Notes: generated by a model from the sequence alone, not told the origin. A stretch of 60,928 nt of DNA from Clostridia bacterium (GCA_017550745.1 JAFZOG010000140.1:1-60928); one strand, 5' to 3'; counted from the stretch's first letter, positions 1 through 8,972 are shown. Made by a program: numbers and translations.

Positions 1-123
1 CAGTGCCTTTTTCGCCAGTTCTTTTGCAGCTTGGATTCCGCAAACTCCCTTCCTGCTTGATTGTCAATTGTCGTTTTTTCTGCCCGCTTTTCTCTGCTGT
101 TATTGGCGTTGCAGGACATTTAC

Positions 124-1173
124 TTATGGGAAAGATGAGTACTTATATCCCATCACGCATCCGTCCGTGATCTCCGTAATCACTCTGGTAAAAACATCTT
201 TTTCCGTGATGAAACAGCCGCCCTTTAGCACACAGGCGATTTCAGACGGTGTGATCTGATAGGGATTCAGCGCGGCCTCAAAGCCCAGGGAAGTCATTTC
301 CACCGGCGGAATGGTTCCGTCCGGCAGGATCGTGATTTTTTCTGCGCATGCCCGGCGGCTCATAATGGAATGGTTGGTCATGCGATGATAGAACACATAC
401 CATTGCCCATTCAGGCAGGCAATGGAGCCATGATTGTTGCCGCCCGGATAATCCACGCCATTGTCGATGATATAACCCCGGTAGGCAAAAGGCCCCGTGG
501 GAGAGGGAGAAGTGGCGTAGGCCAGGCGGCTGCCCCGGCGGGGCGAATAGACCAGGTAATAGGTGTCGCCCACCTTCCGGGGCGAACTGGCTTCAAAAAA
601 CCGCTGTTCCGGGGGGACGTCCTCCCCGTCCATGATCACAGGATGATGGAAGCTGCCGGGAACCACGTCGCACATGGTGTCCGGGTTCAGTTCGTTCATA
701 TAGGACGCCTCATAGCCGTAATAAACGTACACCCTGCCGTCTGCGTCCACAAGTACTCCGGCGTCATTGAAGATGCCGCTGTCACCAGTTTTATCCGCGT
801 AACGATAGGAGGACAAAAGCCGGAACGGCCCTTCCGGATGATCCGATACGCCCACCGCGCCTTTCGCTCCTACGATGTAAGCATAGAGATAGTATTTTCC
901 ATCCTTTTCAATCACGTCAGGGGCGTACAGTTCGTGATCCGTCCAAGGGGTATCCGCAGGACGGTTTTCCCCGGGACGGGTACGGAAGCTGTCCCCGTGG
1001 CACTGCCATTGATTCAGATTGGCAAGCGGTGCGGACCACACCTTTAATTTGTAATCGCAAAAGGCGTTACAGGCCGCCCGGTCGTGGGAGCCATACAGGT
1101 ATACCCTGTTCCCGAACACCCGGGGCTCACCGTCCGGGATGTATTCCCACAAGGGCAGAATGGGATTCGGCAT
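124..1173 (-). CDS. Glycoside hydrolase family 43 enzyme (beta-xylosidase / alpha-L-arabinofuranosidase type), possibly C-terminally truncated
   Basis: Predicted to cleave xylose- or arabinose-containing side chains of plant polysaccharides. The 349-residue protein has the GH43 five-bladed propeller pattern: likely general base Asp14 (IPDGEP), pKa-modulating Asp137 (IFNDAGVLVDADG) and general acid Glu194 (FFEASSPRK), plus the HGS segment near residue 248. No signal peptide is visible, so it probably acts in the cytoplasm on imported oligosaccharides. A GGAAGG ribosome binding site precedes the ATG. It is the last gene of the LacI/ABC-transporter locus. The protein ends at GYKYSSFP, where I would expect related proteins to continue into an accessory beta-sandwich after a GYKYF-like motif. 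It may therefore be a naturally short form or a truncation. The exact substrate cannot be told from sequence. Confidence 0.85.
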   Translation of the reverse strand: MPNPILPLWEYIPDGEPRVFGNRVYLYGSHDRAACNAFCDYKLKVWSAPLANLNQWQCHGDSFRTRPGENRPADTPWTDHELYAPDVIEKDGKYYLYAYIVGAKGAVGVSDHPEGPFRLLSSYRYADKTGDSGIFNDAGVLVDADGRVYVYYGYEASYMNELNPDTMCDVVPGSFHHPVIMDGEDVPPEQRFFEASSPRKVGDTYYLVYSPRRGSRLAYATSPSPTGPFAYRGYIIDNGVDYPGGNNHGSIACLNGQWYVFYHRMTNHSIMSRRACAEKITILPDGTIPPVEMTSLGFEAALNPYQITPSEIACVLKGGCFITEKDVFTRVITEITDGCVMGYKYSSFP

Positions 1174-1244
1174 CGCTGTTCATCCTTCCATGTTTTTTGT
1201 TCTAAAGAGCGTTTCCTTTCTCACGCCGCGTCCATGAGATGTTT

Positions 1245-1283
1245 TTTCAAAAGGAGCCCCTCCCCGCGATGTGGGAAGGGGCT
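1245..1283 (-). terminator. Rho-independent terminator after the solute-binding protein gene
   Basis: On the minus strand AGCCCCTTCCC pairs with GGGGAGGGGCT around a 7-nt loop, followed by a T-rich stretch (CCTTTTG). It lies between the binding-protein stop codon and the GH43 gene, so GH43 may receive less transcript than the transporter genes. Confidence 0.65.
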
Positions 1284-1327
1284 GAATGTTATTTGCCGCC
1301 GCTTGGGATGCGCGCAGAAATAATTCC

Positions 1328-3091
1328 TTACTGGACCAACGCCGCCTGCGCCTGCTGGGCCGCCCAGCACAGGGCCGCCTGCTCCTCGCACCAGGCTACG
1401 CATTCCGCGTAACCGTAAGCGTTGCAGTCTTTGAGCATCTGGTTCAGGTGGAAATTGAATTCGCCGTCATTCTTGGCGTAGATGGCGCGCCAGGAATAAG
1501 TCTTCACGGCGGTCTGGATCTGGCTCCACTTGGTGTCCAGCACCTGATCGCGCTTGGCGGGGGCGTAAGTGCCCTTGTCCAGCATTACCTTGTAGGGATG
1601 GTTTTCCAGGTACTGTTGGGTGGAAGCCGCGCCTGCCCATTCGCACCACGCCTGCTGGATGGGTTTCAGGTCCGCGTTCAGCACGCTGACCCAGCCTTCC
1701 TTATCCAGGGTCTCGACCTTTTTGCTGTCGGGGTTCTGCTGGCTGGCGGTCAGGGTGGTATTGTTGATTTGCAGCGCGCCGTCGTTATAGGTGCCGCTCT
1801 GGGGGTATTCCCTGCCGGTGCGCGGGCCGACGAGCACGGTGCCCGTCATGTCGAAGGCGGGATCCTGGCTGGTCTTTTTGCCAAGATCGGTGAAATACGC
1901 GCCGCCCTCTTCGTCATAGTCCCAGGTCATGCCTTTGGGGCCGTACCACATGGTCAGGCTGCCTTCGGGGGTGGCCAGGTAATCAATGATGGCCAGGCAC
2001 AGCTCGGGATATTCCGCGTCCGCGCCGACAGTCCAGATGCGGTTGCCGCCGGTGAGGGACAGGCCGTAGGAAATGGGGGTAGCCTCAGTGGGCACCATGG
2101 TGTACATGTATTTCCCTTCGTCCAGATGCTCGGCGGTGTTGAAGATGGCTGAGCCCGCGTAGTTGAAAATGCTCCAGAAGGTGCCGCCCGCCTTCACCTT
2201 TTCACCCATGGTGGAATAAGTCTGGCTTGCGGAGTTGGGATCCAGCAGCCCTTCGCGGTAGAGCTTATTGAAGAATTTCAGGCACTGGATGTACAGGCCG
2301 TCCGGCTCCAGGCAGCCCTGGAACTGGCCGTTTTCGGTGTTGATCAGGCCCATTTCAAATTCGTCCCAGCCGAAATAGGCGGTGGCCAGGGCCTTCACAT
2401 ACATCACCATGTTGCCGTCCCAGTCGGGCCAGATGGAGGTGGCGTAGGTTTCGTTGCCGTTCTCATCGGTGGGGCAAATTTCCTTCATCTGCTTGAACAA
2501 GTCGATCATGCCGTCCAGATCCTTCACCTCGGGGCAGCCCAGCTGCTGGTACAGATCCCAGCGGATGTCCCAGGTGTAAAAGAAGTTTTCATGGCTGCCG
2601 GCTTTGAGAGCCACGTTATGGCCGAAGCCGTGGATCTTGCTGTCGGGGCTCTTGGCGCGGTTGGCTTCCAGCGCGATCTGATAATTCTCCCACAGGTAAG
2701 GGGCGTATTCCGCCGCAAGATCGTCCTCTTCCCAGTCCAGCAGCAGCCCCTGGCTCACGGCGTCCTGATACTTGTCGCCGTCCGCGCCCCAGACCACGAT
2801 GTCGCCCAGGTTGCCGCTCTCCATGCGGGTAGCGTAGGTGCCGTCGGATTCGGGGATGATGTTGATTTTCACGTTGAACATATCCAGCAGCAGGTCGGCG
2901 CTCCAATGGGCCTGGATGCCGCTGTAGTTGGCCAGCTGGGTGTACACGTTGATGGTGATGGGTTCGCCGTCATACACGCCGATCTCTTCCAGCTTGGCGT
3001 AGATGTCCTTATCCTCCGCCGCGGCAGTGAACGGGCCAAAGGCAATCAGAACCAGCATCAGAACCAACAGAGCTGACAGGGCCTTTTTCAT
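1328..3091 (-). CDS. Extracellular solute-binding protein of a carbohydrate ABC transporter (LplA/YtcQ type)
   Basis: Captures an oligosaccharide outside the cell and delivers it to the two permeases encoded just upstream. The 587-residue protein starts with a classical signal peptide (MKKALSALLVLMLVLIAFG, likely cleaved after AAA near residue 25). No lipobox Cys is evident, which is unusual for a Gram-positive binding protein. The large size, the family-1 binding-protein fold pattern and the neighbouring LplB/LplC permeases place it in the LplA-like group. The start has a strong AAGGAGGAG site. No ATPase gene lies nearby, so a shared MsmK/UgpC-like ATPase elsewhere probably powers uptake (inference). 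The substrate is unknown; GH43 downstream suggests xylan- or arabinan-derived sugars. Confidence 0.88.
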   Translation of the reverse strand: MKKALSALLVLMLVLIAFGPFTAAAEDKDIYAKLEEIGVYDGEPITINVYTQLANYSGIQAHWSADLLLDMFNVKINIIPESDGTYATRMESGNLGDIVVWGADGDKYQDAVSQGLLLDWEEDDLAAEYAPYLWENYQIALEANRAKSPDSKIHGFGHNVALKAGSHENFFYTWDIRWDLYQQLGCPEVKDLDGMIDLFKQMKEICPTDENGNETYATSIWPDWDGNMVMYVKALATAYFGWDEFEMGLINTENGQFQGCLEPDGLYIQCLKFFNKLYREGLLDPNSASQTYSTMGEKVKAGGTFWSIFNYAGSAIFNTAEHLDEGKYMYTMVPTEATPISYGLSLTGGNRIWTVGADAEYPELCLAIIDYLATPEGSLTMWYGPKGMTWDYDEEGGAYFTDLGKKTSQDPAFDMTGTVLVGPRTGREYPQSGTYNDGALQINNTTLTASQQNPDSKKVETLDKEGWVSVLNADLKPIQQAWCEWAGAASTQQYLENHPYKVMLDKGTYAPAKRDQVLDTKWSQIQTAVKTYSWRAIYAKNDGEFNFHLNQMLKDCNAYGYAECVAWCEEQAALCWAAQQAQAALVQ

Positions 3092-3193
3092 GGGGACTCC
3101 TCCTTACTTACACTTCGTTTCTCATTCTTAGAGGTTCTTTCCACTTCGTACAAGATAGCTTTCTTGGAAGGGGGTCTGGGAGAAACGCTATCG

Positions 3194-4150
3194 TTATCCT
3201 TTCACCGCTCCAAGCATGATGCCCTTGACGAAGTACCGCTGCATGAAGGGGTAGACCAAAAGGATCGGGATGATGCTGACCATGGACACGGTGTACTGGA
3301 TGACGCGCTGGTTCAGCATGCTCTGGGCGGCCTGTTCGCTGATGGTGCCGCCCTGGCTCATCATGGCGCCCAAGTTGCTGGACGAATTGAGGTAAATATA
3401 CAGCCGGTGCTGCAATGTATACAGGTCGGGGCGGTTGTTCATCAGCAGCAGGGAATCCTGGAAGGAGTTCCAGTTGCCCACCGCGCCGAAAATGGCGATG
3501 GTGGCCAGGATCGGCACGCTGAGGGGCAGGATGATTTTCAGCCACACCTTCACTGTGGACGCGCCGTCGATCACCGCGCTTTCTTCCAGAGACGAGGGGA
3601 TGGACTCGATGTAGGTTTTGACCAATATGATGTTGTAGGGAGCCACCATGCCGGGGATGATGTAGGCCAGGAAGTTGTCTGTCAGCCCCATCATCAGCAT
3701 GTTCATATACCAGGGCACGAGGCCCGCGTTAAAATACATGGTCACCACCAGGAAGCGGTACCAGAAGGAACGCTTCCACATCTTCTGCTTCGTGACCAGA
3801 TAGCCCGCCCAGGCGGAGGTGACCACCATCAGCGCTGTGCCGAGGATCGTTCGGGCTACCGTGACCAGCACGGAGGAGCCCAGATCCTGCACGTTGCGCA
3901 GCGCGGTGTAGTTATTCACCTGCAGGCCGAACACGGCCTGCCCGGCTTCGTTTTTCAGCATGGGATAGAAATTCACCCGGCCGCTGGTGACCAGGTCGTT
4001 ATCCGAAACGGTGTTGATGAGCAGGTAATAAAAGGGGAAGATGCAGATGAACGTGAAAATGCAGAAGAACACGATGACCGCGATATCGAAGATCCAGTCC
4101 CCGGTGGTGCGCCGGATATGCTGGGGAGCGTTCTGTTCCTTTTTGCGCAT
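3194..4150 (-). CDS. Carbohydrate ABC transporter permease (LplC/YtcP type)
   Basis: Inner-membrane permease subunit for oligosaccharide import. The 318-residue protein has six predicted membrane segments and the EAA-type loop that docks the ATPase (EESAVIDGASTVKVWLKIIL, about residues 205-224). Length and the N-terminal RRTTGDWIFDIAVIV region match the LplC group. It starts 15 bp after the stop of the partner permease, with a GGGGAGG ribosome binding site, so the two are cotranslated. It pairs with the preceding permease and the downstream solute-binding protein. Confidence 0.93.
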   Translation of the reverse strand: MRKKEQNAPQHIRRTTGDWIFDIAVIVFFCIFTFICIFPFYYLLINTVSDNDLVTSGRVNFYPMLKNEAGQAVFGLQVNNYTALRNVQDLGSSVLVTVARTILGTALMVVTSAWAGYLVTKQKMWKRSFWYRFLVVTMYFNAGLVPWYMNMLMMGLTDNFLAYIIPGMVAPYNIILVKTYIESIPSSLEESAVIDGASTVKVWLKIILPLSVPILATIAIFGAVGNWNSFQDSLLLMNNRPDLYTLQHRLYIYLNSSSNLGAMMSQGGTISEQAAQSMLNQRVIQYTVSMVSIIPILLVYPFMQRYFVKGIMLGAVKG

Positions 4151-4165
4151 TGCTTTCGCCTCCCC

Positions 4166-5653
4166 TTATATGATGCTCTCGCCGCGGATGGTCTTGGAAA
4201 TCCCGTTTGCCGCGAACAGCAGGGTGATGCCGATCAGGGATTTGGATATGCCCACCACCGTGCTCAGGGAGATGCGGTTCTGCCCGATGCCGATGTTGTA
4301 AACGTACAAGTCCAGGACTTCGATCACGTCCTTGTTCATGGCGTTGGAGAACACCAGATATTGCTCCATGCCGTTTGAGAGGATGCCCGCGATGCTCATG
4401 AGCAGCATCACCATGTAGGTAGGCGTCAGGCCGGGGATGGTGATATGCCAGATGCAGCGGAAGCGGTTGGCCCCGTCCACCTTGGCGGCTTCGTACAGCT
4501 GCTGGTCAATACCCGCGATACCGGCGATGTATACGATGGCGCTCCAGCCAACGCCCTTCCAGGTGCCCCACAGCAGCATTTTCAGCCAGGTGTGGTCGGC
4601 GATTTGGAGGTAGTTGGTGTTCGCTCCGGCTACGTGCATGACGTTCGTTAAAAAACTGTTGATAAAGCCGTCCGTGGAGAAGATGCAGATGGCGATGGCG
4701 TACACCAGTACCCAGGAAATGAAATTGGGAATGGTAGTAAAGGTCTGAACAAAGCGCTGGAACTTGGTGGAGCGCACCTCCGCCAGCAGCACGGCAAAGG
4801 CGATGGGCAGCCAGGAGGTGGCGATGCCCAGGCCGCTCATGATGAGCGTGTTCCGCAGAACGCGCACCAGATCCTTTGCGGTGGCCGGGTCGGAAAACAG
4901 GAAGCTGAACCACTTGAAGCCCACGTAGTTGTCCCGGCCGATGCTGCCGCCGGGGGTGTAGTCGAAGAACGCGAAGCGCCAGCCCCAAATGGGCAGATAC
5001 GCGAACACGAAGGTGAGCACGATCACGGGCAGCATCATCAGGAACAGCCGGTATTTTTCGTCCATTTCCATTTTTGCCGCGGGGTCGGTTTCCTTCTCCG
5101 TGGTGAGGAAAGCAATCAGCCCTGTCAGAAGCAGCAGCCCAGCAAACGCGCAGAATACCCAGAACCCGCCTGGCAGCATCATGCCGATCTTGTCCAGCTT
5201 GCCCACTTCTTCACCGTGGGCCAGCATCCTATTATAAACGATCCGGATCAGCGCAAGGCCCGCGCCCATCACCGGCGCGCCGATGAGCGGGAACAGAAAG
5301 CCCCGCCGCCGCATTTTGCGGTTGCCCAGGCTCATGCACCCGCCTACGCCGCAGAGGATCACGCCCAGCATCACGACAACGCAGGCGATCATGAGCAGGG
5401 TGATGTCCTGATCCTGAATCCACTGGGAACGCAGGATGCGGCCCATGCTGTTGGTGATGGTGCCGTAACTGACGCCGTTGGTGAACAGGCTGGCCGACGC
5501 GTTGATTTTTTCGCTGACCCTGCCCGGATTGGCAGGCGGGAAAAACATGGCGATCCCCGCCAGCAGCGCCGATAAGCGGAACACCCACAGGGGCAAACGG
5601 CGGCTCAGATTCATGCTTTCGCTCCGCTGCGCGCGTTGAGAGGCAGACACCAT
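4166..5653 (-). CDS. Carbohydrate ABC transporter permease (LplB type) with ~195-residue N-terminal membrane extension
   Basis: Partner permease of the oligosaccharide importer. Residues about 200-495 are the usual LplB core, beginning EKYRLFLMMLPVIVLTFVFA and carrying the EAA loop YEAAKVDGANRFRCIWHI. The protein is 495 residues, whereas LplB-type permeases are usually about 300. Residues 1-195 form an extra region with four likely membrane helices (about 22-38, 85-105, 119-140, 160-183) and no domain I recognise. The extension is in frame with no internal stop, so it is a real fusion rather than a start-site error, although an internal start near the Met-Glu-Met at residues 195-197 could also yield a short form. 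A GAGGAAG ribosome binding site precedes the chosen ATG. Confidence 0.9.
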   Translation of the reverse strand: MVSASQRAQRSESMNLSRRLPLWVFRLSALLAGIAMFFPPANPGRVSEKINASASLFTNGVSYGTITNSMGRILRSQWIQDQDITLLMIACVVVMLGVILCGVGGCMSLGNRKMRRRGFLFPLIGAPVMGAGLALIRIVYNRMLAHGEEVGKLDKIGMMLPGGFWVFCAFAGLLLLTGLIAFLTTEKETDPAAKMEMDEKYRLFLMMLPVIVLTFVFAYLPIWGWRFAFFDYTPGGSIGRDNYVGFKWFSFLFSDPATAKDLVRVLRNTLIMSGLGIATSWLPIAFAVLLAEVRSTKFQRFVQTFTTIPNFISWVLVYAIAICIFSTDGFINSFLTNVMHVAGANTNYLQIADHTWLKMLLWGTWKGVGWSAIVYIAGIAGIDQQLYEAAKVDGANRFRCIWHITIPGLTPTYMVMLLMSIAGILSNGMEQYLVFSNAMNKDVIEVLDLYVYNIGIGQNRISLSTVVGISKSLIGITLLFAANGISKTIRGESII

Positions 5654-5681
5654 GCGCTGATCACTTCCTCATTTGGTTTTT

Positions 5682-5849
5682 AAGGGATTAGGGAAACCAA
5701 GGTATCATCCCGACTGAAGCGAAGCGGAATGGAGGGACCTGGGAGAAACGCAGTCATCCAGGCAGATTCCCTTCTCTCAGGTCCCTCGACTTTGTCCCGC
5801 TTTCGCTCGGGATGACAGTCAGGGGCTGTATCCTATTCCCTAATCCCTT
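5682..5849. repeat. 168-bp terminal-inverted-repeat element (MITE- or REP-like), non-coding
   Basis: Perfect 14-bp inverted repeats (AAGGGATTAGGGAA / TTCCCTAATCCCTT) bound the element. Inside are two more imperfect nested pairs: TCATCCCGACTGAAGCGAAG against CTTTCGCTCGGGATGA, and GAGGGACCTGGGAGAA against TTCTCTCAGGTCCCTC. The whole stretch can fold into one long imperfect hairpin. No open reading frame or transposase is present. It fills most of the 226-bp gap between the repeat-protein gene and the LplB-like permease gene. Comparable intergenic elements occur as dispersed repeats in many bacteria; only one copy is visible here. Confidence 0.7.
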
Positions 5850-5879
5850 CGTAGCTTAACTTCTCAATTATTCATCGCT

Positions 5880-7862
5880 TTACCAATTGCTGACGGTAAA
5901 GGTGATGGCGACGGTTTCATTCGCGCCGGGAACGGTCCAGACGATGGAAGGCGCGGCGGCCTGATTGTAGGTGTCGATGATCTTGATCATGGCGTACTCG
6001 CCTTCGGTGTCGACCTCGGTATATTCCTGGGTCGCGCCGGAACCGAACTTCACCTTCACGTTGTCGATGGTCAGGAAGCCGTCCTTCACCAGCTTGCTGG
6101 GGATGTTGGTGGACACGAACAGCATGTTGTAATCGGCGGTGGCGCCCATGCCCATGTCGCCGGTGGTGAAGGACACGGTATATTCGCCGTCGCCCTTGAT
6201 CTCGGCGTCCACAAAGCTTCCGCCGTAGTCCACGGCGTTGTTGTCGGCGTCCCAGCCGGTCAGGCGGCCAAAGAATTCAGCGTTTTCCAGGCCGTAGTTG
6301 GCTTCCTCCCAGCTGTTGCGGAACACATAGGTGTCCTTGCCCTGCACGCCGATGTAGGCGTTGAAGCCCGCCTGCTTGAGGGCGTCCGCTTCTTCCTGGG
6401 TCATAGGCGCCTCGTCCTTTTCGATGGGCTTGCCGTAGATATAGTTGAAGGTGATTTCCACGGTCTTGACGGCGGCAAAAGCTTCTTTGTCCACGATGAT
6501 GGGGGAAGCGCCTTCCAGGTCGCCGTCGGCGCGGCGGGCGTCGGCGGGAATTTCGCCCACCCATTCGTTGTAGATGTTTTCGCGGGTCTCGATGCCGTTG
6601 TCGGAGGAGGTATAGCCCTTGCCAAGCTCAATGGCTTCGCCGTTCACTTTGATTTCGGTGATGTCGATGAAGTAGCCGTTGAAGGTCTTTTCGCCGTTCA
6701 CGATGCCGAGGGCGGTGAAGGCCAGGCCCTGGGCTTCCTCATTGAATTCCAGGCCCACGGTGTAGGTGCCCGCGCCGGTGATTTCGGCGGTGGTGGCTTT
6801 CACGGGATATTCGTTGCCGTCCATCCAGAAGCAGTTGGCCCAGGAGGCGTCCGCGTACATGATATACGCCACGTCGGTGACGGGCAGGAGGGAAAAGTCG
6901 ATTTCAAAGGATTTGACCGCGGCGAACAGTTCTTTGTCCACAATGATGGGCTGGGCGTCGGAGGTCTGTCCGTCGAAGGAACGGGCGTCGGCGGGCACTT
7001 CACTGACCCATTCGTTGTAGATGTTCATGCGGGTTTCCACGCCGTTGTCGGAAGAGGTATAGCCCTTTTCAAAGGCGATTTCTTCGCCGTTCACGCGCAG
7101 GGCGTTGATGCGGATGTACGCGCCGGGATAGGTCTTTTCGCCGTTCACGATGCCAAGGGCTGTGAAGGCCAGGCCCTGGGCTTCTTCATTGAATTCCAGG
7201 CCCACGGTGTAATCGCCGAAGCCGTCGATCACAGCAGTCTTGGCGGCCACGGGATACTCGTTGCCGTCCATCCAGAAGCAGTTGGCCCAGGCGGAATCGG
7301 CGAACATGATATAGGCGGTGTCCACGCCGAATTGATGTACCGCGAAGTCGATCTCGAAGGTCTTGACGGCGGCGAACAGCTCCTTGTCCACGATGACGGG
7401 TTTTGCATCGTCGGTTTTTCCATCGAAGGACCGGGCGTCCTTGGGCACTTCGGAAACCCATTCATTGTAGATGTTCATGCGGGTCTCCACACCGTTGTCG
7501 GAGGAGGTGTAGCCCTTTTCAAAAGCGATTTCCTCCCCGTTCACGCGGATGGCTTTCAGCTCGATGGTATAGCCGGGAAGCAGGATTTCGCCGTCAGTGA
7601 TTCCCAGCGCGGTGAAGGCCAGGCCCTGGGCTTCCTCGTTGAATTCCAGGCCCACGGTGTATTCGCCCGCGCCGGTGATTTCAGCGGTGGTCGCCTTCAC
7701 GGGATATTCGTTTCCGTCATACCAGAACTGGTTGGCCCACGCGCTGTCGGCGTACATGATGTAAGCCACGGGCGCGGCGGCTTCCTCCGCCAGGGCGGGC
7801 ACGATGCTCACGGCGCTCATCATAAGCGCCAGGCACAGAACGATTGCCAGGGTTTTCTTCAT
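5880..7862 (-). CDS. Secreted protein with three near-identical ~150-residue repeats and a divergent C-terminal repeat; function unknown
   Basis: A signal peptide (MKKTLAIVLCLALMMSAVSI, cleavage likely after ALA at 25) is followed by three repeats starting near residues 33, 183 and 332. Each contains AYIMYADSAWAN, FWxDGNEYPV, YTVGLEFNEEAQGLAFTALG and KGYTSSDNGVETRMNIYNEW. A fourth, diverged unit (about 500-660) begins AYIGVQGKDTY and ends in a beta-rich segment. The alternating beta pattern and abundant aromatic residues suggest beta-sandwich modules, plausibly carbohydrate-binding, but this is inference. There is no catalytic motif, membrane anchor or sortase signal. The repeats are also close at DNA level, so they look recently amplified. 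The gene sits between lacI and the permease genes, and AGGAGG precedes the start. It could be a glycan-capturing accessory protein for the transporter. Confidence 0.85.
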   Translation of the reverse strand: MKKTLAIVLCLALMMSAVSIVPALAEEAAAPVAYIMYADSAWANQFWYDGNEYPVKATTAEITGAGEYTVGLEFNEEAQGLAFTALGITDGEILLPGYTIELKAIRVNGEEIAFEKGYTSSDNGVETRMNIYNEWVSEVPKDARSFDGKTDDAKPVIVDKELFAAVKTFEIDFAVHQFGVDTAYIMFADSAWANCFWMDGNEYPVAAKTAVIDGFGDYTVGLEFNEEAQGLAFTALGIVNGEKTYPGAYIRINALRVNGEEIAFEKGYTSSDNGVETRMNIYNEWVSEVPADARSFDGQTSDAQPIIVDKELFAAVKSFEIDFSLLPVTDVAYIMYADASWANCFWMDGNEYPVKATTAEITGAGTYTVGLEFNEEAQGLAFTALGIVNGEKTFNGYFIDITEIKVNGEAIELGKGYTSSDNGIETRENIYNEWVGEIPADARRADGDLEGASPIIVDKEAFAAVKTVEITFNYIYGKPIEKDEAPMTQEEADALKQAGFNAYIGVQGKDTYVFRNSWEEANYGLENAEFFGRLTGWDADNNAVDYGGSFVDAEIKGDGEYTVSFTTGDMGMGATADYNMLFVSTNIPSKLVKDGFLTIDNVKVKFGSGATQEYTEVDTEGEYAMIKIIDTYNQAAAPSIVWTVPGANETVAITFTVSNW

Positions 7863-7927
7863 GGGATATTTCCTCCTTTTTTATTTGCATGACCGATGTA
7901 TCGCTTCCGCCAATGGCGGGAAGGCAC

Positions 7928-8935
7928 TTAAGCGGATGCCGGAGCCTTGCCCAGCGTTTCGCCCAATATCAGTTCGCCGGGCACGGTAATGCGTCGGGAC
8001 CGGTGTTCCTCTGATTCTTCGATAGCGTCCAATAACAGAGAAATCGTTTCCTGGGCAGCCTTCTGGGTATTCTGACGGTAGGTCGTGAGCCGGGGATGAG
8101 TCAATTGGGTCATAAGGATGCCGTCATAACCGACCAGGCTCACATCCTCAGGCACCCGCAGCCCCCGCTTTTTCAGGGATTCCAGCGCACCGAAGCAGCT
8201 GAAATCATCGGGGCAGAGGATGCAGGTAGGAGGAACAGGCAGGTTCAGCAGGCTTTCCACAATACAGGTACAGTCTTCCGGCTGGTGAAAATGCCCCGCC
8301 CGGACATATTCCGCGGGTACCCGTAAGCCCCGCTCGGCGCAGCTTTTATAGAACCCATCCATACGCTCCCGGGTTACATGGCAGTCTTCTCCGTGGATGT
8401 AGGCTACACGCCTGTGCCCGTTATCCCATGCGGCCTTTACAATCTGTTCCATGCTGCCGCGATTGTCGTTGATCACGCTGTCGCAGCCCTCGTATACATA
8501 ATCGATCAGCACCGTAGGCACGCTGCCCGAAGCCAGCCGCATGACATCAGCGGAGTACACGTCCGCCTGCAGTACCAGCACCCCGTCCAGATTCCGCTGC
8601 CTGGCGCGCTCATAGTAGCCGCCGTCTGCGCTGCTGGAGGATCTGCGAAGGAAGGTGAGATCGTAGCTCTTTTCCTCGGCACATTCCCGCAGGGCAGTGA
8701 GCAGGGTGCTGAAGTATTCGTGGTCAAACCGGTTTTCATACAGGATGCCGAGGCTTCCGGACCTGCTGGTTTTCAGCGTCCGCGCGGCAGCATTAGGATA
8801 ATAGCCCATTTCCCGTGCAGTTTGCAGGATCAGCGTGGCATTTTTTTTTGCCGGATCCGTGCACCCGTTCAATGCGCGGGAAACCGTTGCCGGAGATACA
8901 CCGCAGGCTTGGGCGATATCCTTCAGTGTCACCAT
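7928..8935 (-). CDS. LacI-family transcriptional regulator
   Basis: A 335-residue repressor with an N-terminal helix-turn-helix (VTLKDIAQACGVSPATVSRA), the hinge region and a periplasmic-binding-like effector domain ending near ELILGETLGKA. It is first in the minus-strand cluster of repeat protein, ABC transporter and GH43, and probably represses that cluster until an oligosaccharide-derived sugar binds. A palindrome over its own predicted start site (8973-8990) suggests autoregulation. GGAGGGG lies upstream of the ATG; the neighbouring GTG codon (residue 2) is an alternative start. Confidence 0.93.
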   Translation of the reverse strand: MVTLKDIAQACGVSPATVSRALNGCTDPAKKNATLILQTAREMGYYPNAAARTLKTSRSGSLGILYENRFDHEYFSTLLTALRECAEEKSYDLTFLRRSSSSADGGYYERARQRNLDGVLVLQADVYSADVMRLASGSVPTVLIDYVYEGCDSVINDNRGSMEQIVKAAWDNGHRRVAYIHGEDCHVTRERMDGFYKSCAERGLRVPAEYVRAGHFHQPEDCTCIVESLLNLPVPPTCILCPDDFSCFGALESLKKRGLRVPEDVSLVGYDGILMTQLTHPRLTTYRQNTQKAAQETISLLLDAIEESEEHRSRRITVPGELILGETLGKAPASA

Positions 8936-8972
8936 GCTGCTTCCCCTCCGTCATCACACAGAAAATGAAAAA

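Noticed and set aside
1-123. Search for a frameshifted continuation of the GH43 gene
   Set aside because: Translations of the other two minus-strand frames show no beta-sandwich-like or GH43-related sequence, so no frameshift is claimed.
5880-7862. The repeats considered as a CRISPR-like or satellite DNA array
   Set aside because: The ~450-bp period is in frame, coding and preceded by a signal peptide, so it is a protein repeat and not a nucleic-acid array.
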